Source of the DNA: an uncultured Ruminococcus sp.
GTDB lineage: Bacteria > Bacillota > Clostridia > Oscillospirales > Ruminococcaceae
NCBI GenBank assembly: GCA_937901485.1
Contig: CALGTT010000157.1
Location: 1-17,480, forward strand
Direction of reading: 5' to 3'
Length of the DNA stretch: 17,480 bases
Made by a program: the position numbers and the translations under genes. The notes under the pieces are model-generated. The model was not told where the DNA came from. It did no database searches and saw only the letters and a list, made by a program, of their open reading frames with translations. This document shows, one piece after another, positions 9,001-13,809 of this stretch. The first letter of the stretch is position 1. The number at the start of each line of letters is the position of its first letter.

Positions 9001-10261
9001 CATCAGTAAATCCATTAAACAAACCCTCAGCACCGTTTTTCCAGAACGATCTATCTGTTACATCAGCATTAGGCGCGAAAACTGTTCCTTGGAAATTTTT
9101 AGCAAGCTCAAGATATTCAGCCTCATGGAAATTATAAAGGAGGCTCGTTACGCCAGCATTGTTATTTTTCTTGTAATTGCTATTACCCTCATCAGGCTTT
9201 CCCACAGAAACAGAAATGCCATTAATATAAGTAAAAACGTCTGAATATTTTTCGGAAATTTGTACAGGCTTTTCAGCAGTGCCTACACCATCAATAGTAA
9301 TAACGATATTTGCATATTCCCATGTTTCTGAATACACATCAGCGGTTTCCTTGAATCCGGACGTTTCAACTACATTACGAGGATTTTTAAGCTTAGGAAT
9401 ATTTTTGAAATTGAAAGTTTGTACATTATTAACTTGATTCCACTGATCTTCTGTCAGATGAAAATATACAGTATCACATACTTCACCATATGCAGCTGCA
9501 TCAAAATCGAAAGCGTCACCATTTGGTGTAACAACACCTTTGGCTTTAATATTGGCAAGTCGTTCACTTCGATTACTCAGCTCGTCAAACTGCGCAGAAA
9601 CATCAAACAGTTCAGATTGCGGATAATAATAATCTTCATAATTCTTTGAACCATTGCCGCTCTCAATATAGTGTCCAGACATGTCAATTGTTGCATTTGA
9701 ATTTACCCAGATGTTCATCTCCGAATAATCAATGCCATCTACCTGTTTGTATGTTTCCCAAGAAACAGGTAAAAGTCCTTTAACAGTTAAACCATTAACA
9801 ATACTTCTGGCATAGTCAGCATTATTAAGCAATAAATCTAAGTCAACCTTAGTATTCCAGTCACCATTACCAGACTGATATTCATCATATTTGTCATCAT
9901 CATGAGTGTCCGGAATGAAATTACCACCAATGGCAATTCTACCTTCAGCGTCTGAGCCTGTTGGTTTAAAATCATCCTGCAAGAACACGCAGAATTGAGA
10001 AGCAATACCCAGTGCATACTCCTTATTCGCTTTAGCAACGGCATTCTCTACAGAAGTAGCACCCACCAATCCCTCAGGAGGATTTGAACCAATCAACAAT
10101 TCAACATCCGTCGTATCAATATTACCAGCCAAATTTTTAATGCCTGTCGCCGCCCTCGTCACCAACGGAAACGCCGGCATCACCGAAGCCATATTCGTCA
10201 CCGCAAGCAAGGTCGCGGTCACGCTGCTGAGTATTCGTCTGCTCAACTTTTTCTTTTTCAT
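1..10261 (-). CDS. Giant choice-of-anchor A / CnaB-repeat surface adhesin (partial, 3' end outside window)
   Basis: Secreted, probably wall-anchored adhesin or stalk protein; ligand unknown. At least 3420 codons are open with no stop. Start is the ATG at 10261: GAAAGGA lies 8 bases upstream, while the in-frame ATG at 10270 has no spacing to a ribosome binding site. Residues 1-38 form a signal peptide (MKKKKLSRR, hydrophobic stretch, TRA/ATG cleavage region). Layout by approximate residue: choice-of-anchor A domain 45-455; CnaB/prealbumin-like domain 465-565; acidic Thr/Ser tandem repeat 615-671; CnaB domains around 775-945 and 945-1043; unassigned beta-rich module 1045-1245; Pro/Glu/Asp linker 1248-1270; CnaB domains 1297-1633; second choice-of-anchor A domain 1637-1930; then at least ten CnaB domains to the window edge. 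I count 15 Y-x-L-x-E hallmark strands. The C-terminal anchor (an LPXTG-type signal is expected from the family) lies outside the window. Not joined to cca: it has its own promoter. Confidence 0.93.
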   Translation of the reverse strand, partial: MKKKKLSRRILSSVTATLLAVTNMASVMPAFPLVTRAATGIKNLAGNIDTTDVELLIGSNPPEGLVGATSVENAVAKANKEYALGIASQFCVFLQDDFKPTGSDAEGRIAIGGNFIPDTHDDDKYDEYQSGNGDWNTKVDLDLLLNNADYARSIVNGLTVKGLLPVSWETYKQVDGIDYSEMNIWVNSNATIDMSGHYIESGNGSKNYEDYYYPQSELFDVSAQFDELSNRSERLANIKAKGVVTPNGDAFDFDAAAYGEVCDTVYFHLTEDQWNQVNNVQTFNFKNIPKLKNPRNVVETSGFKETADVYSETWEYANIVITIDGVGTAEKPVQISEKYSDVFTYINGISVSVGKPDEGNSNYKKNNNAGVTSLLYNFHEAEYLELAKNFQGTVFAPNADVTDRSFWKNGAEGLFNGFTDEVNPHADGAYGHLSGALIAKSFFGATEFGYRPYTGPYSMLGTESGYSFPVEKLGQMGEEYKQIEGAEITLQLTTKDGTPVEVEDVASLDTTIGQPDYLTFPSLVDYSDASELKEGQVLTGEYQLVETKAPDGFLPTTKVYNVTLKETVISLIQIDESTVLPEVVEVTLTIKEEDSDTVLMETSFTVTDNYTFIPAPTTEAPEETTESSDDTAEAPEETTESSDDAAEATEDTTESSDDAAEATEETTESSDAAASYRLVARAAEDGEYKYVSRVITVGEPVAVNFELTFEDGNLTEIVGAQGAISDVTKSTEFKIGETTYYYNADSMMITAAPAVTPSFSNDAGILVEKVEEKSNPVKRLNGAELTMTKGSMTMVRSGRKWVYSYTPDVIEEGTNTVDEAFGWDPANGAVTFDPVKTITDEPGTYTPPFSYSTNITNIYRIQETKAPTGYDFAKDVLIVKYNDVIYYKQIEYNGTTDDLPVMTTGGFGSPLQITANPNAKGWKILNLNTDKIADRTITITDKMQRGANIDFQKVDAEDTEQLVPGASLKLYAEDGTLITTFNTGYEPSTFPEDMSQGDGSKWGVANGYLYPGNYYLVEARAPGGYDGVPEDAKMKFHVKRDYSVEHGWAVLPKVTIESNGTNEIWARVNAVNVQSIEVKVSNLSSGTLVLYENGFNGEKATIVNGVATFTKVPATVNDFKIQTDPYGAFTIDEVIVYGEQGEAGAGGTTSGAVATYDADKGVVTVTGDVSKAINMGAAFNGVEITSIEVDVESGSGGIQFKPDNNWYNDNQNNISAGTNGINVPGLKFGNNGNMGITTWGATITEIRYYVDSSKVQVPEEKPDEENPSEDEKEEKIYLIIDKKDNTVVLSVPNKKQANYISKLEILTDENGNVETDADGNVKMQELEGAELVVEAMPFTMESVITETAPANPEPGDENKETTTQTELTDTVANLKDVGAYLSTTALDSDGKPVTTTATDEEGNAVTGADGKPVTEVAVQTQTVTLTKYNGEETVPDDKIDENTTVTKFMFKSSKSNTFMQNLPAGVYTLTEQNAPDGYHKAETIKFAVNKLGKIVLVPDEVTVKLTANGEIQLFNKDTSPYTPAEGKSYVEMTDMPTVTNIGKVDYDFNSLPGAKLMLTNEDESVVLDPEKIEILGASKKEGETPVFEANTVTFVSTGEDAVFKFLPTGSYTLKETGVPAGYEMADDIEFTIAETNTVYPYGYTIENILSDYQVFVSGNLENTVDCVGGVAVGGTGTMETWGKAQVVPSFIKHFVFNNHPQDTAMYVGEYWNNVHYYSTSENMPENVNAEFIQNPDYIDFKTAMSQIKQQSKVIAATGSEFSADDDEVAYPEAENKTKGVLTINVTEEKANYTVPYELYSTLDVINFTGIDKDTLMRGEYTLSITGVNDNNLLLLYSETFEDKYSIGEEGTVFLQVNGEELNDEDSQYDGQGTKFFVNLPDASAKVIVRDGRGHVVAPDADVSDNEDTMEGQIIARNVTLGGEIHFYPYRAPGEPRTSSRILMADNKDGETVEVEISKTGILTKDGKETVGELPGATLIIKAESYEHIKDAETKETVTAELNAVKATKGGESLTKYVLGNAEITKAEDLVNYKKTDEQIKEDAEIKIDAISYVSGDTATVLTGLPTGVYSLIEITAPDGYDVAEAIKFAVDDAGKITLIGEGQTAKLNANGTFNVYEGETEVNDAETVKKITMVDKRSVTISKVEIVGEDKPELVDAVLEIKAESYTKLVLDEETEDETDVKEKTVAAADIKDVKGYYNKTEDGENVQKDAGVTYSTTDKTISYKTTGNKTVLTGLPVGVYTLTEKTAPFGYDIAEEITFAVDQYGTITLIGEDQTAKLNLDGTFDVYEKIDNVETKADAVTAAEIQMVDKKAVVISKVDVTNKAELEGATLKLEALATKNENNEDVYPDLSEVKLERKTVDEEGNEVKDDDGKFVTETVPTEPTEETDEHSITFKSGKKPTLIHNLPDGKYVLSETGETFTSPTDGKEYEVLTSKFYFEIKDGKIVPDEEKNNADTNKEATTGGYAATDNTIVVSDAKRLTISKVEMVGTGVVDVIGAVLKLEAVSTEAASENQPNPFTVVTEVTSWITSTETSVSTYEDENGEVQTTVVTVTKQAEIPMPKDGIYKLTEITVPDGYKKAEEIYFEIVNGSVENYFKEVVNDEGEVIGLTKVDKSEVDNLNGAEHVYMVDAPSKITINKVGITEGKPELNGAVLELTLTEPDESGKVLTEEMIGDHPNADLVEGAIKWTSVAGSELVLNKLPDGKYELKETGGTVTDANGNEYLVTNSTFKFTIENGVITERESDGADTNGTFEVDDTNTIITVSDAQKPEETPVEKPKFTISKKAVNGEGELAGAQLKLTLEKAAVEGEKLTKEMLGERADVALADNTFTWTSTNAELVLTGLPDGKYVLEETGEAFTVGEITYEVLNSKFYFKIQDGKIVPDEGKNAAEEGVENSEGGYEATNDYTIVVSDAQKPEETPVEKPALTISKVEITKVEGQDTTTNLPNAQLTIKAADETANLESVEVAGVDEKTLTKKGNTITFITGEKDAVLTGLKPGKYTMTEDAAPAGYATVTDFEFEVKEDGTVELTKVTENNEEVAIKDGTLVITDKVIDVTISKVDITDGKTELEGAELVIAPAEGTKVDLSKVTATGGFQKDTFKAEAGKITFVSGKEVTVLSKLPAGEYTLTEITAPDGFTLKKESITFKVDAFGKVTVDGKDANGTVVMEDAPSVIEINKVSMTDGKTELNGATLTIYDEKGENVVVLNEKELTWTSKVNETWTITGIPDGTYVLKETGDTVTDADGNVYEVTDSTFKFTVENGEIVKHETVKADENGTYEIDGNTITVNDAKRGYKVNISKTDVSSKEIPDAVLTIYEVTEDGKTAVDEFTTDGKTKHTFDAIEPGKVYILEETTVPDGFVRAEEIYFRIDKDNKVEVSKDGKTWEAKEDTTIVMVDDYSKIEINKVSMTDGKTELNGA
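682..736. repeat. Direct repeat, copy B
   Basis: Identical to 1-55 over 55 bases; the match ends where the upstream domain tails differ (DDYSK in one, DAPSV in the other). It codes the opening strand of the next CnaB domain. Confidence 0.97.
1485..1522. repeat. Linker direct repeat, copy A
   Basis: These 38 bases are identical to 1926-1963, an offset of 441 bp (147 codons, one domain plus linker). They code the hinge DAQKPEETPVEKP between CnaB domains, one of the few Pro/Glu linkers in the array. Confidence 0.96.
1926..1963. repeat. Linker direct repeat, copy B
   Basis: Second copy of the 38-base linker repeat at 1485-1522. The domain bodies beside the two copies are only partly alike, so linker and opening strand appear more conserved than the bodies. 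Confidence 0.96.
4472..5353 (-). other. Choice-of-anchor A domain 2 (internal)
   Basis: Residues about 1637-1930 of the adhesin. The entry resembles the family start: ILSDYQVFVSGNLENTVD, then GGVAVGGT (coded around 5240-5320). The exit matches the family end: GHVVAPDADVS, then MEGQIIARNVTLGGEIHFYP (coded around 4480-4590). It is shorter than domain 1, about 290 against about 410 residues. It sits between CnaB domains instead of at the N-terminus. Its DNA at about 4640-5230 is AT-rich compared with both sides. Confidence 0.72.
6527..7129 (-). other. Unassigned beta-rich module of the adhesin
   Basis: Residues about 1045-1245 lie between CnaB domain 3 and an acidic Pro/Glu/Asp linker (coded around 6440-6515). 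The stretch lacks the CnaB hallmark. It is rich in Gly, Asn, Val and Thr and reads as alternating beta strands in two halves of about 80-100 residues, with a short GEQGEAGAGG connector between them. The second half has the aromatic- and Asn-rich stretch DNNWYNDNQNN and ends TITEIRYYVD. The pattern would suit a small ligand- or carbohydrate-binding beta-sandwich, but I recognise no family. Confidence 0.5.
8250..8417 (-). repeat. 42-bp tandem repeat coding EETTESSDDAAEAT
   Basis: Four head-to-tail copies start at 8250, 8292, 8334 and 8376 on the plus-strand numbering, each 42 bp (14 codons). The last copy decays at its distal end. The encoded peptide is rich in Thr, Glu, Ser and Asp, without hydrophobic residues, and probably forms an extended spacer, possibly glycosylated. 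The unit is a multiple of three, so copy-number changes keep the frame. Confidence 0.95.
8897..10129 (-). other. Choice-of-anchor A domain 1 (N-terminal)
   Basis: Protein domain inside the giant adhesin, roughly residues 45-455. It shows both hallmarks of the choice-of-anchor A family. Near the front is SDAEGRIAIGGNF (minus-strand coding around 9920-9970), and near the end is FQGTVFAPNADV (around 9060-9095), followed by HLSGALIAKSF and a closing GYRPYTGPY. Family members sit at the N-terminus of proteins with varied C-terminal anchors, and their molecular role is not established. The coding DNA is markedly AT-richer than the signal peptide before it and the CnaB domain after it. Borders are approximate. 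Confidence 0.85.
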
Positions 10262-10269
10262 ACCTTTCA

Positions 10270-10276
10270 TCCTTTC
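10270..10276 (-). promoter_or_regulatory. Ribosome binding site that decides the adhesin start
   Basis: GAAAGGA on the minus strand lies 8 bases before the ATG at 10261. The ATG at 10270 (same frame) overlaps this site and the ATG at 10278 runs into TGA after three codons, so 10261 is preferred. Confidence 0.75.
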
Positions 10277-10319
10277 ATACATAGTTTATGTCGATATCTT
10301 AGCAGTAATATACAAGTTA

Positions 10320-10348
10320 ATTATATCATACCAAATATAGAAAATCAA
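10320..10348 (-). promoter_or_regulatory. Sigma-A type promoter of the giant adhesin
   Basis: On the minus strand: a -35 box TTGATT (10343-10348), a 17-base spacer, and a perfect -10 box TATAAT (10320-10325) preceded by TGA, an extended -10. Transcription should start near 10313, giving a leader of about 50 bases before the ATG at 10261. It lies between the possible cca terminator and the adhesin, so the adhesin is probably transcribed on its own. Confidence 0.82.
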
Positions 10349-10369
10349 GAGTTTTTCACACTTTAGAGA

Positions 10370-10410
10370 AAGAAAAAAATCCCATTTTTTTGTGCATCCC
10401 TCACAAAAAG
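10370..10410 (-). terminator. Possible terminator after cca
   Basis: On the minus strand TTTTTGTG pairs with CACAAAAA (10402-10409 with 10387-10394) around a 7-base loop, and a run of seven T follows at about 10373-10379. The stem is mostly A-T and weak, so read-through from cca into the adhesin is possible. Position between the cca stop and the adhesin promoter supports the call. Confidence 0.45.
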
Positions 10411-10437
10411 CCGTTCATAATTATGTCATATCCTCTG

Positions 10438-11772
10438 TTATATAGCCAATTTTTTTGAATTTTTCCGAAAATATTCCAGCAAGTAATATTTCTCGTTCGG
10501 GCAATTCTGCTCGATTACCGCATCCAGCAGAAACCGCAGTGCCTCACCGATCTGCGCGCCATGCAGACCGAGTGCCAGCAGATCACCGCCCCTGACCTGC
10601 AGATCACTCACGCGGCAGCAGAGCTGTTCCGCTTTGCACTGCTCCGCAAATGCCTGCGCCGCTGCGATCTTCGCCGCCGCCCGTTCATCCTCACCGCAGC
10701 GGAACTTGGAGGCGTTGTCCGCCCTGAGCACGTCAAGAAACAACGCAAATTCAACATATTCCAGCTCACCAAGCAGTCTCTGCACATCGGACAGCCGCGC
10801 GGGGATCTCCCGATGCAGGCGGATCAGCTTCACCACAAGCTCCCGCAGATGATTCTCACAGCGCAGGCGCAGAAGGATTTTGTCCGCAATTTCGGCACTT
10901 TTTTCCGCGTGTCCCTCAAAATGTCCGCCGCGTGCGTCCCTCGTAAAGGTCGCCGGCTTTCCGAGGTCGTGCATCAGCATCGCCAGCCGCACCGCAGGGA
11001 TCTTCGGCGCACAGCCCACCGCCCGCGCGATATGCTCCCAGACGTTGAAGTCGTGGTGTCTTGTATGCTGACAAAAGCCGATACATGGCAGAATTTCCGG
11101 CATCCGCACTGCCAGCACACGGGGATACTGCACGAGAATTTCCGTGACATGCTCACCCATGAGCATTCCCATCAGCTCTGTGAACACGCGCTCCGCGGAG
11201 ATCATTTCCAGCCGGAACGCACCCGCCCGCATTGCCGCGTCGGTCATCTGTTCGGGCACAAAGCCGAACCTTGCGCAGAACCGCAGTCCCCGCAGGATGC
11301 GCAGGGCATCCTCATGGAAGCGTGTCTCCGCCGTGCCCACGCACCGCAGTACGCCGGCTTCGATGTCCGCGCGTCCGCCGAACGGATCAAAAAGCCCTGT
11401 TTCCGTCGAAAATGCCATGGCATTGCAGGTGAAATCCCGCCTTGCCAGATCCTCTGAAATGGTTTCGGCAAACTCCACCTTCGCCGGATGCCGGCAGTCG
11501 GTATAGTCCGCCTCCGTGCGGTAGGTCGTGATCTCCGCAAAGCCGCCGCCGTATTTTACGCCGACCGTGCCGAATGCCCTGCCGTAGGCAGTGCAGCATT
11601 CTTTCCCGAATACTGCCATGATCTGCTCCGGCAGAGCATTGGTCGCAATATCAAAGTCGTGGGGCGCGATGCCCATGTACGCATCACGCACACAGCCGCC
11701 CACAAGGTACGCTGAAAAGCCCGCATCCGCGAGCTTGTGCAGCATGTTTGCAATAGATTCCGGTATGTTCAA
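10438..11772 (-). CDS. cca: CCA-adding tRNA nucleotidyltransferase with HD domain
   Basis: Adds or repairs the 3'-terminal CCA of tRNAs from CTP and ATP in the cytoplasm. The 444-residue protein has the class II nucleotidyltransferase core: YLVGGCVRD at 22-30, the metal-binding DFD at 39-41, RRDF at 111-114 and EDALRILRGLRF near 150. An HD-type region follows with HTRHHDF and HDLGKP (His268, Asp269). Length fits bacterial HD-containing enzymes of this family. The start codon is TTG at 11772, overlapping the TGA of the lipoprotein gene in the tetramer TTGA, with AGAGGTGG just upstream; coupled translation is likely. Whether it adds the full CCA or only part of it cannot be told from sequence alone, although the lone gene favours the full CCA-adding type. 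Confidence 0.93.
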   Translation of the reverse strand: MNIPESIANMLHKLADAGFSAYLVGGCVRDAYMGIAPHDFDIATNALPEQIMAVFGKECCTAYGRAFGTVGVKYGGGFAEITTYRTEADYTDCRHPAKVEFAETISEDLARRDFTCNAMAFSTETGLFDPFGGRADIEAGVLRCVGTAETRFHEDALRILRGLRFCARFGFVPEQMTDAAMRAGAFRLEMISAERVFTELMGMLMGEHVTEILVQYPRVLAVRMPEILPCIGFCQHTRHHDFNVWEHIARAVGCAPKIPAVRLAMLMHDLGKPATFTRDARGGHFEGHAEKSAEIADKILLRLRCENHLRELVVKLIRLHREIPARLSDVQRLLGELEYVEFALFLDVLRADNASKFRCGEDERAAAKIAAAQAFAEQCKAEQLCCRVSDLQVRGGDLLALGLHGAQIGEALRFLLDAVIEQNCPNEKYYLLEYFRKNSKKLAI

Positions 11773-12917
11773 TATGCCACCTCTTCCAGTGTGTGCGTTT
11801 GGCAGGAAGCCACAATGTTCTGTGTCGGCGAATCCTTACACAGTTCGTATTCCTGCCCCACGATATCCATTCCCGCGTTGAAATAACGATAATGCGTCAT
11901 CTGCGTGCCGTCCTGAAACTGAATCCCGTCATCATCCCATGTCAGATCCACCAGATGCAGACCGTCTTCAAACGCAATGAGATTCCACATATGATCCTCG
12001 TTGTGATCCTTCTGCACCGTAAAGCCTGCCATTGACGCGAGCAGATAGAACGCGTCGCTGTAGCCCATGCAGTTTGCCCTCCCATCCAGCAGAACGCCCG
12101 CGGCTGTGCGGTGATCGGCGTGTCCGAAGATATCGGGGGATTCCGCGATATAGAGCGTTTTTTCGCAGATATAATCGTGGATCTGCTTTTCCTGCGCGAT
12201 GGGATCGGCACTCGTGTCAAGCTCCTCGGCAAGGAATCGCTTGGCTTCCTCGTATGCCGCGCGATCCCGTTCCTCCAGCACAGAACTGTCACCCGTCAGC
12301 TGTGCATACAGGCAGAGATCGCCCGTCGCATAGTCCACATCATAGACCACAAATTTCAGCTTCACGCCGTCCCTTGTCATCTCACAGATCTGATATCTGC
12401 CGTCGATCAGACCGTGGGAGGAATGATATACCTCCAGATCGAGCACCCTGCAGCCGCGCCGGGTGATCACGGGGATCTGCTTTCTGCACTGCTGCAATTC
12501 CTGCTCCAGATACAGTCCGAGCTGTTCGGATTCCTCGAAATACGGCACCTCCGCCCAGTTCACGCTGCGCATTTTGTCCGATACCTCCGCGCCCTCGGTC
12601 GCCGCGAAATAATCGAACGTTTCCAGCATGTACGGTTCTGCATAGCATAGTGCATTGAGTACCGGCGGCTCAGTCGTCTCGGTCGGCTCTGGAACAGTGG
12701 TCGCTGTGGTTTCCTCGGTTTCGCGCGGCATCTCTGTTTCTGCCCCGGTCGGGCGCGGGATCGTCTGCGCGGATGTGCTCTCCTCCTCTGCCATTTCCAG
12801 CAGAAGCTCCGTGAGGATCTCCGAGGGCTGCGTGCAGCCGGTCAGACAGAGCAGGCACATCATGGATGCCGCAAAAGCCGCTGTTTTCCGCGCTTTCTGC
12901 ATACCGCGCCTACGCAT
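11769..12917 (-). CDS. Lipoprotein with transglutaminase-like domain
   Basis: Predicted lipid-anchored protein on the outer face of the membrane; substrate unknown. Residues 7-28 form a lipoprotein signal ending in the lipobox LTGC (Cys28). Residues about 30-85 are a Thr/Glu/Pro-rich spacer (TEETTATTVPEPTETTEPP). The C-terminal half holds a transglutaminase-like fold with a visible triad: Cys283 in RANCMGYSDAF, His309 in EDHMWNL and Asp324 in LVDLTWDDD. Bacterial proteins of this superfamily act as proteases, amidases or crosslinkers, so the reaction is open. The ATG at 12917 overlaps the metallophosphoesterase stop by 8 bases. The in-frame ATG at 12902 (residue 6) has AGG about 6 bases upstream and gives an equally good signal peptide. 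The 3' end overlaps cca by 4 bases. Confidence 0.85.
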   Translation of the reverse strand: MRRRGMQKARKTAAFAASMMCLLCLTGCTQPSEILTELLLEMAEEESTSAQTIPRPTGAETEMPRETEETTATTVPEPTETTEPPVLNALCYAEPYMLETFDYFAATEGAEVSDKMRSVNWAEVPYFEESEQLGLYLEQELQQCRKQIPVITRRGCRVLDLEVYHSSHGLIDGRYQICEMTRDGVKLKFVVYDVDYATGDLCLYAQLTGDSSVLEERDRAAYEEAKRFLAEELDTSADPIAQEKQIHDYICEKTLYIAESPDIFGHADHRTAAGVLLDGRANCMGYSDAFYLLASMAGFTVQKDHNEDHMWNLIAFEDGLHLVDLTWDDDGIQFQDGTQMTHYRYFNAGMDIVGQEYELCKDSPTQNIVASCQTHTLEEVAY

Positions 12918-13686
12918 TTACAAGATCCACGCAAACCACCTCTGCGGGGTTGCCGAAGCGAAGCTTGCCGATGCCGGCGGACACGATCATTTCCGTCTGC
13001 ATACTCCGGTACTGTCCTTTGGTGTATTCTGGGAAGAACTTACGCTCCGGCGACAGAATACCGCCAAGAACGGGCATTCTCACGATGCCGCCGTGCACAT
13101 GACCGGAAAGCACCACATCCGCGCCCCACTGCGCATACGCCGGCAGTCCCATGGGGCTGTGGGCGAGGAGAACGGTCGCTGTCTTTTCACGGATGCCCAG
13201 TGCCGCATACAGATCATTCACATTGCATTCGCGCAGGTTGCTGTAGCCGCCGTGCGGATTCTGGTAGCAGGTCTGCGGCAGGACAAAGCCGCTGAAATTC
13301 GCGCCGCCGAAGCTGACAGACCGGTTATTGAGCAGGGTGATTTCCGCGCTCTGCGTCGCTTTTGTGAGCTTCTGGAGCTTTTCGGCGGTCAGGTCGGTCT
13401 CGTGATTGCCGAAGGTATAGAGCACCGGCGCGTATTGTTTCAGCTCACGCAGGCACTTCACGGCATCAACAAGTGTCTCAGGTCCTGTGCTTCTGGAAAC
13501 AAGATCCCCCGTCACGGCAATTACATCCGGACGCAGAAACTGCATACTTTCGCACAATTCCTGAATGATCTCCAGATTTCTGTCGTGCCCCGTCGAACGG
13601 CTGAAATGCACATCCGATACCTGCGCGATGCGCAGGCTCTTTGTCCGGAGTGTGGACAGCGGAATGCGGTAATAGGTGTGTGTCAT
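12910..13686 (-). CDS. Calcineurin-like metallophosphoesterase
   Basis: Predicted metal-dependent phosphoesterase with a two-metal centre. All signature motifs of the family are present in the 258-residue protein: SDVHF (Asp25, His27), TGDLV (Asp61), GNHE (Asn94, His95), AHSP (His176) and GHVHGG (His196, His198). The tail after GHVHGG resembles the YkuE/YaeI-type branch, but I see no signal peptide or membrane anchor, so it is probably cytoplasmic. The physiological substrate is unknown. The ATG at 13686 is chosen because AAGGAG lies 8 bases upstream; the frame stays open to 13806, but that extension crosses two hairpins and looks non-coding. It is first of a three-gene unit with the lipoprotein and cca. 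Confidence 0.87.
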   Translation of the reverse strand: MTHTYYRIPLSTLRTKSLRIAQVSDVHFSRSTGHDRNLEIIQELCESMQFLRPDVIAVTGDLVSRSTGPETLVDAVKCLRELKQYAPVLYTFGNHETDLTAEKLQKLTKATQSAEITLLNNRSVSFGGANFSGFVLPQTCYQNPHGGYSNLRECNVNDLYAALGIREKTATVLLAHSPMGLPAYAQWGADVVLSGHVHGGIVRMPVLGGILSPERKFFPEYTKGQYRSMQTEMIVSAGIGKLRFGNPAEVVCVDLVNA

Positions 13687-13717
13687 TGCTTCATCTCCTT
13701 TTCGATTTAGTGAGTGC

Positions 13718-13762
13718 TGACATAAAAAACATTGAAAAGACGCGTTTTCTGGCTTTATGTCA
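13718..13762. repeat. Nested inverted repeat between gyrA and the metallophosphoesterase gene
   Basis: TGACATAAA (13718-13726) and TTTATGTCA (13754-13762) are perfect inverted copies. Inside them GAAAA (13734-13738) and TTTTC (13745-13749) pair around GACGCG. The element lies 32-76 bases upstream of the metallophosphoesterase start. It could be an operator, an RNA leader structure or part of a termination region. I see no convincing -35/-10 pair beside it. Confidence 0.6.
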
Positions 13763-13780
13763 CCACGGCCTGATACAAGA

Positions 13781-13803
13781 TCAGCCCGCTGCCTGCGGGC
13801 TGA
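13781..13803 (-). terminator. GC-rich hairpin after gyrA, possible terminator
   Basis: TCAGCCCGC and GCGGGCTGA form a perfect 9-bp stem around a 5-base loop, starting 6 bases after the gyrA TAA. The tract that follows on the minus strand (TCTTGT) is only partly T-rich, so termination may be incomplete, or the stem may protect the 3' end of the mRNA. Confidence 0.5.
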
Positions 13804-13809
13804 CAATGA

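Noticed and set aside
10262..10437. Small gene or riboswitch in the cca-adhesin gap
   Set aside because: No frame with start and ribosome binding site and no recognised riboswitch fold; a weak terminator and one promoter account for the space.
13687..13806. N-terminal extension of the metallophosphoesterase by 40 residues
   Set aside because: It runs through both intergenic hairpins, has no good ribosome binding site, and the ATG at 13686 has AAGGAG at ideal spacing.
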